In this document: positions 5,036 through 9,472 of the stretch, piece after piece
Position numbering within the stretch: the first letter of the stretch is position 1
Layout: each line of letters begins with the position of its first letter
Assembly: GCA_017958845.1 (NCBI GenBank)
Contig: JAGDBW010000046.1
Location: 1-9,472 of the forward strand
Length of the DNA: 9,472 nucleotides
Direction of reading: 5' to 3'
DNA from: Clostridia bacterium
GTDB taxonomy: Bacteria > Bacillota > Clostridia > Oscillospirales > CAG-272
Made by a program: the position numbers and the translations under genes
The notes under the pieces: generated by a model
The model's database searches: none
What the model was told of the DNA's origin: nothing
Seen by the model: the letters and a program-made list of their open reading frames with translations, nothing else

Positions 5036-6556
5036 ATGAAACGGTTTTTTCTTCTTCTCCTGATCGCGGCGCTGCTGCTCCCCCTCGTCGGGTGCCAAAA
5101 GAGCTGCAAAAACAAAAACAAAGGCCCCGCCGAGCCCACCCCCGCGGCGCCCGTGACCGACGACACGTCCTACTATCCGTTCTCACAGCTGGGCGACGTC
5201 TCCGCCTACCTGTCGCTCTCTCCCTCCGACTGGGAGCGCCCGACCATCACGCTCCGGGCCGACGACTACCGCGTGACCGACGCGATGGTGACCGACGTCG
5301 TCCATGACCTGCAAAAGAAGTATCTGCCCGACTGCCCGACCCTGCTGCAGGTCACCGACCGCGCCGTCGCCCCGGGCGACGCCGTCTATATCTACTACAC
5401 CGGCTACCTCGACGGCGTGGCGTTTGACGGCGGCTCCAACGTCTCGCAGAGCGTCCCCTCCCGTCTCGAGATCGGCTCGGGGCAGTTCATCCCCGGCTTT
5501 GAGGAGGGCCTCGTCGGCGTCCGCCCGGCCGACACCGCCATTGAGCGCCGCACGTCGGGCGAGATCACGGCCGACGACGTCATCCTCTTCAGCTACAACC
5601 TGACCGACACGGCCGCCGACGGCACGACCACCGAAGAAAACCGCGCCAACGTCCGTGTTGACCTATCCGACCCGGCCACCGACGAGCGCTACGGCGAGGG
5701 CTTTTCCGCCCGGCTGATCGGCGCGCAGCTCGGTCAGCAACTCAGCTTCACCCTCGTCGAGGGCGCGGGAGACCAGGGCGGCAGGACCTATGAGGGCGTC
5801 GTCTCCCTGGCTGTCCGGACGCGCGGCGTGACGGTCTCCGCCACCTTCCCCACCCCCTATCCGAACAACCGGGACCTCGCCGGCAGGACCGCGACCTTTG
5901 AGGTGGTCGTCTCTTATATCGAAGAAGAAGTCTACCCCGACCCGGACGCCGACTTCGTGGCCGCCGTCGGCTTTGAGGCGCAGACCGACGACCCCGTGGC
6001 GGAGTTTCTCTCCGCCGTGCGGGCCGATCTGGCCGACGAGCGAGAAGAGCAAAAAACGGCGGATATCCGCTCCGCCGTCTTCGCTTTGCTCTGCGAGCGC
6101 GCCGAGGTGATCGCCTGGCCCGCGGGCAGCGTCGAGTTCTTTTACGACCGCCAGCTCGCCGACATCACCGCCGAGTTCAACCAGGCCAACCAGTACTATC
6201 TCATCTACTACGGCTACTCCCCCTTTGAGACGGTCGGCGACTACATCCTCGCCGCCTACGGCGTCACCGACGAGACCGACGGCCTGGCCTTCCTGCGCCG
6301 GGAGTGCGAGCAGATCGTACTGGAAAATCTGGTGCTCCTCCGCGTCGCCCGGGCCCGCGGCTTTACCGTCACCGACGAGGACGTCCGCGCCTACGCCGCG
6401 GAAGTCGCCGCCTACTACAACGCCTACTACAACACCGACACCATCACCGTCGCCGACGTCATCGAGCAGTACGGCACGGAGCGTCTGATCTCCCGCGTCC
6501 TCTTCAGTATGGTCCTCGACGCCCTCGTTCCCGCCGCTACCGTGATCTACGAATAA
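5036..6556 (+). CDS. Lipoprotein with FKBP-type peptidyl-prolyl isomerase domain and trigger-factor-like C-terminal region
   Basis: 506 residues. A charged MKR start, a hydrophobic stretch and the lipobox LVGC (17-20) predict lipidation at C20 and an extracytoplasmic, membrane-anchored protein; a Lys- and Pro-rich linker follows. The FKBP domain begins near 114 (GDAVYIYYTGYLDGVAFDGG, FIPGFEEGLVG at 151-161) and ends with FPTPYPNNRDLAG and TFEVVVSYIEE at 271-297. About 100 residues (about 167-266) separate the two halves, much longer than in ordinary FKBPs. Residues about 300-500 resemble the trigger factor C-terminal domain: PDPDADFVAAVGF, then long helices rich in Tyr, and FTVTDEDVRAYAAEV. 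Expected role: folding of secreted or surface proteins, analogous to PrsA; this is inferred. The ATG at 5036 is fixed by the signal peptide; its ribosome binding site is poor (A-rich, AAAGAGAAA). Probably co-transcribed with the CPBP gene. Confidence 0.88.
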   Translation: MKRFFLLLLIAALLLPLVGCQKSCKNKNKGPAEPTPAAPVTDDTSYYPFSQLGDVSAYLSLSPSDWERPTITLRADDYRVTDAMVTDVVHDLQKKYLPDCPTLLQVTDRAVAPGDAVYIYYTGYLDGVAFDGGSNVSQSVPSRLEIGSGQFIPGFEEGLVGVRPADTAIERRTSGEITADDVILFSYNLTDTAADGTTTEENRANVRVDLSDPATDERYGEGFSARLIGAQLGQQLSFTLVEGAGDQGGRTYEGVVSLAVRTRGVTVSATFPTPYPNNRDLAGRTATFEVVVSYIEEEVYPDPDADFVAAVGFEAQTDDPVAEFLSAVRADLADEREEQKTADIRSAVFALLCERAEVIAWPAGSVEFFYDRQLADITAEFNQANQYYLIYYGYSPFETVGDYILAAYGVTDETDGLAFLRRECEQIVLENLVLLRVARARGFTVTDEDVRAYAAEVAAYYNAYYNTDTITVADVIEQYGTERLISRVLFSMVLDALVPAATVIYE

Positions 6557-6567
6557 AGCGAAAGAAA

Positions 6568-6610
6568 GCGAAAGGGAAGAGCACCCCCCAAAAAAGCAGC
6601 ACCCTTTCGC
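6568..6610 (-). terminator. Third, loose hairpin of the convergent terminator region
   Basis: GCGAAAGGG (6568-6576) and CCCTTTCGC (6602-6610) form a 9-bp inverted repeat with a 25-nt loop. On the reverse strand TTTCTTTCGCTTTATT follows, so it would act on leftward transcripts that escape the two tpiA-proximal hairpins. The large loop lowers confidence. Confidence 0.35.
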
Positions 6611-6625
6611 ATACAGAAAAAAGAC

Positions 6626-6652
6626 GTGCGCCTCTCTCGCGGAGAGGCGCAC
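6626..6652. terminator. Terminator hairpin downstream of the FKBP lipoprotein gene
   Basis: Perfect 11-bp stem GTGCGCCTCTC/GAGAGGCGCAC with a 5-nt loop. It is followed by AAATTCTTTT on the plus strand and by GTCTTTTTTCTG on the reverse strand, so it can serve both converging transcripts. Confidence 0.8.
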
Positions 6653-6683
6653 AAATTCTTTTCGCGCCGCCGACGGGCAAAAC

Positions 6684-6713
6684 AAAAAACCGACCGGAGA
6701 CGGTCGGTTTTTT
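6684..6713. terminator. Bidirectional rho-independent terminator between the FKBP gene and tpiA
   Basis: Six A, the stem CCGACCG, loop GAGA, CGGTCGG, then six T: a symmetrical 13-bp stem including the A/T arms. It lies 24 bases beyond the tpiA stop codon and terminates tpiA leftward; it works equally well rightward. Confidence 0.93.
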
Positions 6714-6736
6714 GCGTTGGCCCGGCAGGGCAGGGG

Positions 6737-7495
6737 TCAGGCGTTCGCCGCCTCCACGATCACGGCAAAGGCGTCGGGTTTGAGCGACGCGCCGCCGATC
6801 AATCCTCCGTCCACGTTCTCTTTTCCCAGCAGGTCGGCGGCGTTCTTTTCGTTCATCGAGCCGCCGTACTGGATCACGGTCGCCCCGGCGATCTCCGCGC
6901 CATACAGCTCGCCCAGCACGCGGCGGATGACGCCGCAGGTCTCGTCGGCCTGTTCGGGCGTGGCGGTCAGCCCCGTGCCGATGGCCCACACGGGCTCGTA
7001 GGCGATGATGACGTTCTTCATCTCCTCGGCGGTGACGCCCGCCAGATCCAACTTGATCTGCATCCGCACCACCTCGTCCGTGATGCCGGACAGACGCTGT
7101 TCCTTGACTTCTCCGACGCACAGGATGACCTTCAGCCCGGCCGCCAGCGCGGCTTTGGTGCGCAGGTTGACGGTCGCGTCGGTCTCGCCGAAGTAGGTGC
7201 GGCGCTCGCTGTGACCGATGATGACGTACTCGGCGCCGACCGCCAGCAGCATCTCGGCCGAGATCTCGCCGGTGTACGCGCCTTTCGGCTCATAGTGCAC
7301 GTTCTGCGCGCCCACGCGGATGCGGGTGCCGCGGGTGGCTTCGACCGCCGCCGCGATATCCACAAACGGCACGCACAACACCACGTCGCACCCGTCTTTG
7401 CCCGCGATCTTCGGGGCGAGCGCCTCCGCAAACGCGCGGGTCGCGTCGGGGGTGTTGTTCATCTTCCAGTTGCCCGCGATCACATATCTTCTCAT
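6737..7495 (-). CDS. tpiA: Triose-phosphate isomerase
   Basis: 252 residues, the usual length for the cytoplasmic TIM-barrel enzyme that interconverts dihydroxyacetone phosphate and glyceraldehyde 3-phosphate. Active-site residues are all present: N9 and K11 in AGNWKMN, the electrophilic H95 in IIGHSERR, and the catalytic base E167 in AYEPVWAIGTG, which also contains flexible loop 6. The phosphate-binding segments YGGS (210-213) and GGLIGGASL (230-238) are intact. The ATG at 7493-7495 has an AAGGAG site at 7502-7507, about 6 nt upstream. It lies 101 bp downstream of pgk with no terminator between, so the two form an operon read from the pgk promoter; a strong hairpin in the gap may set their relative expression. 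The gene ends at a bidirectional terminator. Nothing unusual in the protein. Confidence 0.98.
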   Translation of the reverse strand: MRRYVIAGNWKMNNTPDATRAFAEALAPKIAGKDGCDVVLCVPFVDIAAAVEATRGTRIRVGAQNVHYEPKGAYTGEISAEMLLAVGAEYVIIGHSERRTYFGETDATVNLRTKAALAAGLKVILCVGEVKEQRLSGITDEVVRMQIKLDLAGVTAEEMKNVIIAYEPVWAIGTGLTATPEQADETCGVIRRVLGELYGAEIAGATVIQYGGSMNEKNAADLLGKENVDGGLIGGASLKPDAFAVIVEAANA

Positions 7496-7515
7496 CGTTT
7501 TCTCCTTTTTCTTGG

Positions 7516-7558
7516 CCGCGGGGACCGGGCGGGGCAGGGCCCGCTCCGTCCTCCGCGG
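7516..7558 (-). promoter_or_regulatory. Strong hairpin in the pgk-tpiA intercistronic region
   Basis: 7516-7525 pairs with 7548-7558: CCGCGG with CCGCGG plus GGAC with GTCC, one bulged base. An inner 5-bp stem (7529-7533 with 7540-7544) closes a 6-nt loop. On the reverse strand an A-rich segment and the tpiA ribosome binding site follow, not a U-tract, so it is not a terminator. A role in mRNA processing or protection is inferred. Confidence 0.55.
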
Positions 7559-7596
7559 GTCGAACGACCGGACGATCAGGCGACCATCCGGAAAGC

Positions 7597-8787
7597 TTAT
7601 TTGTCGAGCAGGCAGGCGATACCGGGCAGAGTCAGCCCCTCGAGAAACTCCAGCGACGCGCCGCCGCCGGTCGAAACGTGGGTCATCCGGTCGGCAAAGC
7701 CGAGTTTTTCGATGGCCGCGGTCGAGTCGCCGCCGCCGATGATGGACACGGCGCCGCTGTCGGCCACCGCTTTGGCCACGGCTTCGGTACCGGCGGCAAA
7801 GCGGCTCCACTCGGACACGCCCATCGGGCCGTTCCAGACCACGGTGCCCGCGCCCGCGATGCTCTTGGAAAACAGCTCCTGCGACACAGGCCCGATATCC
7901 AGGCCCATCCAGCCGTCGGGGATCGAGTCGGAGTAGATGCGCATGCTGATCGTATCTTCTTTGTACTCGCGGCCGATGATGTTGTCCACCGGCAGGATAA
8001 AGCTCACGCCCTTGGCGCGCGCTTTGGCCAGCGTCTCGCGGGCGAGGTCGAGCTTGTCATACTCGCAGATCGACGTGCCGACCGACGCGCCCTGTGCCTT
8101 AAAGAAGGTATAGGCCATACCGCCGCCGATGATGATGATGTCGCACTTGTCGATGAGGTTGTTGATGACGCCGATCTTGTCCGAGACCTTGGCGCCGCCC
8201 AGCACCGCCACAAAGGGACGGGCGGGATTTTCCAGGGCCTTGCCCATGATGGAGATCTCTTTCTGGATCAGATAGCCGCACACGGCCGGCAGATAGTCGG
8301 CCACGCCCGCGGTCGAAGCGTGGGCGCGGTGCGCGGTGCCAAACGCGTCGTTGACAAAGATCTCGGCCATCGAAGCCAGCTCTTTGGCAAAGGAGGGATC
8401 GTTCTTTTCTTCCCGCGCGTCAAAGCGCACGTTCTCCAGCAGCATCGCCTCGCCGCTCTTCAGCGCGGCGGCTTTGGCCTTCGCGTCGGGTCCGATCACG
8501 TCGGCGGCCAGCGCGACGGGTTGTCCGAGCAGCTCGGTCAGTTTCGCCGCGACGGGCGCGAGCGAATACTTGGGATCGACCTGTCCCTTGGGTTTGCCCA
8601 TATGCGAGCAGAGAATGACGGCCGCGCCCTGTCCGAGCAGATAGCGGATGGTGGGCAGCGCCTCGACGATGCGCTTGTCGCTGGTGATGACCCCGTCCTT
8701 CATCGGGACGTTAAAGTCGCAGCGGACGAGGACCTTTTTGCCTTGGACGGCAATGTCCTCAACGGTTTTTTTGTTGTAAGCGGGCAT
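7597..8787 (-). CDS. pgk: Phosphoglycerate kinase
   Basis: 396 residues, the normal length for the cytoplasmic glycolytic enzyme that transfers phosphate from 1,3-bisphosphoglycerate to ADP. N-domain motifs: VRCDFNVP (21-28, the family signature), SHMGKPKG (61-68), ENVRF (118-122) and GTAHRAHAS (150-158), supplying the basic patch that binds the phosphoglycerate. C-domain nucleotide-binding motifs: GGAKVSDK (197-204), WNGPMGV (318-324), GGGDS (351-355) and [13 protein letters not shown] (372-384). The start ATG at 8785-8787 is chosen over an in-frame upstream extension because GGAGG lies at 8796-8800 with an 8-nt spacer and the protein then begins at the family's usual position. It is the first gene of a pgk-tpiA operon with its own sigma-A promoter. 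The gap gene that often precedes pgk in Firmicutes is not here; rsmG is transcribed away on the other side. Confidence 0.98.
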   Translation of the reverse strand: MPAYNKKTVEDIAVQGKKVLVRCDFNVPMKDGVITSDKRIVEALPTIRYLLGQGAAVILCSHMGKPKGQVDPKYSLAPVAAKLTELLGQPVALAADVIGPDAKAKAAALKSGEAMLLENVRFDAREEKNDPSFAKELASMAEIFVNDAFGTAHRAHASTAGVADYLPAVCGYLIQKEISIMGKALENPARPFVAVLGGAKVSDKIGVINNLIDKCDIIIIGGGMAYTFFKAQGASVGTSICEYDKLDLARETLAKARAKGVSFILPVDNIIGREYKEDTISMRIYSDSIPDGWMGLDIGPVSQELFSKSIAGAGTVVWNGPMGVSEWSRFAAGTEAVAKAVADSGAVSIIGGGDSTAAIEKLGFADRMTHVSTGGGASLEFLEGLTLPGIACLLDK

Positions 8788-8830
8788 AGATGATTCCTCC
8801 GAAAATCTGATATCTTTCAAAACCTCACCT

Positions 8831-8859
8831 ATCATATCACAAAACCCCCCGCCCGTCAA
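8831..8859 (-). promoter_or_regulatory. Sigma-A promoter of the pgk-tpiA operon
   Basis: Reverse strand: -35 TTGACG (8854-8859), 17-bp spacer, -10 TATGAT (8831-8836) with an extended -10 TGA. Immediately upstream (8861-8908) the DNA is very A/T-rich, like an UP element, which would suit a highly expressed glycolytic operon. Predicted leader is about 37 nt. Confidence 0.87.
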
Positions 8860-8954
8860 TCAAAAAAATACAATAAATCACAATATCTTTTTCCTGTCTT
8901 TTTTATTTGTCCCGCGTCCCCTCCGTTCTCCTGTCTCCCCGCCCTCTCCGGGCA

Positions 8955-8983
8955 CCAAAAGACCGCCGAAAAGCCAAAACCCC
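8955..8983. repeat. Dispersed A-tract motif, copy C
   Basis: Plus-strand pattern CCAAAAGACCGCCGAAAAGCCAAAACCCC, aligned with copies at 1930-1959 and 3688-3717. It is not next to a hairpin terminator here, so the motif is not simply a terminator tail. Confidence 0.5.
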
Positions 8984-9029
8984 GCCCTTTTTCCCCCTTT
9001 TTCCGGCACATCCCGCTTTCCCTCATTTA

Positions 9030-9049
9030 CCCGCGGCTTTGCCGGCGGG
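9030..9049. repeat. Inverted repeat upstream of rsmG
   Basis: CCCGCGGC (9030-9037), TTT, GCCGGCGGG (9041-9049): an 8-bp stem with one bulged G. No T-tract follows on either strand. Confidence 0.5.
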
Positions 9050-9078
9050 CAAACGCACATTTCCAGCGGCCTTCCCGC

Positions 9079-9096
9079 GTTTTCCCGCGGGAAAAC
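9079..9096. repeat. 18-bp perfect palindrome upstream of rsmG
   Basis: GTTTTCCCGCGGGAAAAC reads the same on both strands. The half-site core CCCGCG also occurs as direct repeats at 9074-9079 and 9099-9104, flanking the copy in the palindrome (9084-9089). It lies about 90 bp upstream of the rsmG -35 element. A dimeric regulator site is plausible but unproven. Confidence 0.6.
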
Positions 9097-9139
9097 ATCC
9101 CGCGTGCGCTTCCCGAGCGCGTATGTCGTGTTTGCGCCC

Positions 9140-9171
9140 CGCGCATATATCGAGCATATCCCCGATGCGCG
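9140..9171. repeat. Inverted repeat just upstream of the rsmG promoter
   Basis: CGCGCAT (9140-9146) and ATGCGCG (9165-9171), 7-bp arms separated by 18 bp, ending 14 bp before the -35 hexamer. The arm spacing would place half-sites about two to two and a half helical turns apart. Confidence 0.45.
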
Positions 9172-9185
9172 CACACCGCCTTTTC

Positions 9186-9215
9186 TTGACACGGGGGGCG
9201 GGGGAATGGTATACT
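9186..9215 (+). promoter_or_regulatory. Sigma-A promoter of rsmG
   Basis: -35 TTGACA (9186-9191, perfect consensus), 18-bp spacer, -10 TATACT (9210-9215) with an extended -10 TGG at 9207-9209. Predicted start near 9222 gives a leader of about 28 nt. Confidence 0.9.
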
Positions 9216-9249
9216 ACAGACAACGACCGATCACCGAGGGGAGGCGCCT

Positions 9250-9472
9250 ATGGAAGAAAAAGCATTCGTCAGGACCCTGTCCGACCTCTTTGCTCAAAAC
9301 GGGCAGACGCGCCATCTGTCCCACGCGCGCAGCGAGGCCTTTTTCCGGCTGACCGGGCGTCTGCTCGCCGAGAACGAAAAATACAACCTCACCGCCGTCA
9401 CCGACGTGCGGGACGTGATCCTTCTGCACTATATCGACAGTCTGACCGTTGAGCCGTATCTGCCCCGGGGCG
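9250..9472 (+). CDS. rsmG: 16S rRNA (guanine-N7) methyltransferase RsmG, N-terminal part (partial)
   Basis: The first 74 codons, open to the right edge. The start ATG at 9250 has a strong GAGGGGAGG ribosome binding site at 9236-9244, 5 nt upstream. The translation shows the RsmG (GidB) N-terminal pattern: a helix ending ENEKYNLTAVTD (41-52), then HYIDSL (60-65) and YLPRG at the edge, which leads into the SAM-binding fold lying outside the window. Family length is about 210-240 residues. RsmG uses SAM to methylate N7 of a guanosine in the 530 loop of 16S rRNA (G527 in E. coli), and its loss is known to give low-level streptomycin resistance. It often neighbours mnmG or the parAB/origin region; whether that holds here is outside the window. 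It is divergent from pgk. Confidence 0.9.
   Translation, partial: MEEKAFVRTLSDLFAQNGQTRHLSHARSEAFFRLTGRLLAENEKYNLTAVTDVRDVILLHYIDSLTVEPYLPRG

Larger units (their letters stand above)
8860..9185. other. Gene-free intergenic stretch between pgk and rsmG promoters
   Basis: 326 bp. It holds an AT-rich block next to the pgk promoter (8861-8908), then a pyrimidine-rich plus strand (about 8885-9030) containing copy C of the A-tract motif, then GC-rich DNA with three inverted repeats (9030-9049, 9079-9096, 9140-9171). The open frames crossing it have no ribosome binding site, low-complexity Arg/Pro/Gly-rich translations and no recognisable domain. I see no tRNA and no DnaA-box cluster, so I do not call an origin although rsmG often lies near one. 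Confidence 0.6.

Noticed and set aside
5663..6685. 340-codon open frame antisense to the FKBP gene
   Set aside because: Gly/Val/Asp low-complexity shadow that runs through two terminator hairpins.
7678..8793. 371-codon open frame antisense to pgk
   Set aside because: Composition typical of the complement of GC-rich code; pgk on the other strand is certain.
8860..9185. Chromosome origin next to rsmG
   Set aside because: rsmG often lies near oriC, but I see no DnaA-box cluster or typical AT-rich unwinding element, and mnmG, parA and dnaA are not in the window.
8878..9192. Possible small reverse-strand gene (104 codons) in the pgk-rsmG gap
   Set aside because: Basic, low-complexity translation with no ribosome binding site; it crosses the palindromes and begins at the rsmG -35 region.

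Overview
The window looks like chromosomal DNA from a high-GC, endospore-forming member of the Firmicutes (class Clostridia; an Oscillospiraceae- or Christensenellales-like gut lineage is my inference). The support is a SipL/SPOCS-LysM spore-coat morphogenesis protein, AGGAG-type ribosome binding sites, sigma-A promoters with extended -10 elements, and strongly GC-rich codon use. It is a mostly ordinary core-genome region. I see no insertion sequence, phage gene, CRISPR array, tRNA or rRNA. The less ordinary content is one extracytoplasmic folding protein with an odd domain insertion and a set of structured or repeated intergenic sequences.

Layout. 1-860 (-): the N-terminal 286 codons of the Tex-type RNA-binding protein, running off the left edge. 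1016-1732 (-): an RsuA-family 16S rRNA pseudouridine synthase with its own good promoter (1790-1818). 2028-3605 (-): a SipL-like protein with SPOCS repeats and a C-terminal LysM domain, ending in a perfect 12-bp terminator and preceded by a possible sigma-E promoter. 3606-3915: a divergent intergenic region with a textbook sigma-A promoter for the rightward genes. 3916-4899 (+): a CPBP (Rce1/ABI-like) membrane protease homologue. 5036-6556 (+): a lipoprotein with an FKBP-type prolyl isomerase domain and a trigger-factor-like C-terminal region. 6557-6736: three hairpins stacked between convergent genes. 6737-7495 (-) tpiA and 7597-8787 (-) pgk: a two-gene glycolytic operon transcribed from a promoter at 8831-8859. 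8860-9185: a long gene-free stretch with inverted repeats. 9250-9472 (+): the first 74 codons of rsmG, behind a strong promoter at 9186-9215.

How the genes fit together. tex, rsuA and rsmG belong to RNA and ribosome biology. pgk and tpiA catalyse neighbouring steps of lower glycolysis. The CPBP protein and the FKBP lipoprotein are probably co-transcribed and both act at the membrane or outside it. sipL belongs to the mother-cell sporulation programme.

Most notable for follow-up: (1) an extra segment of about 100 residues inside the FKBP domain of the lipoprotein, at the position where SlyD carries its insert-in-flap chaperone domain and resembling an FKBP half-domain; (2) a ~30-nt A-tract motif found in three intergenic regions; (3) a 17-bp hairpin sequence present twice with one mismatch; (4) a tandem 8-bp repeat before tex; (5) an 18-bp perfect palindrome upstream of rsmG.
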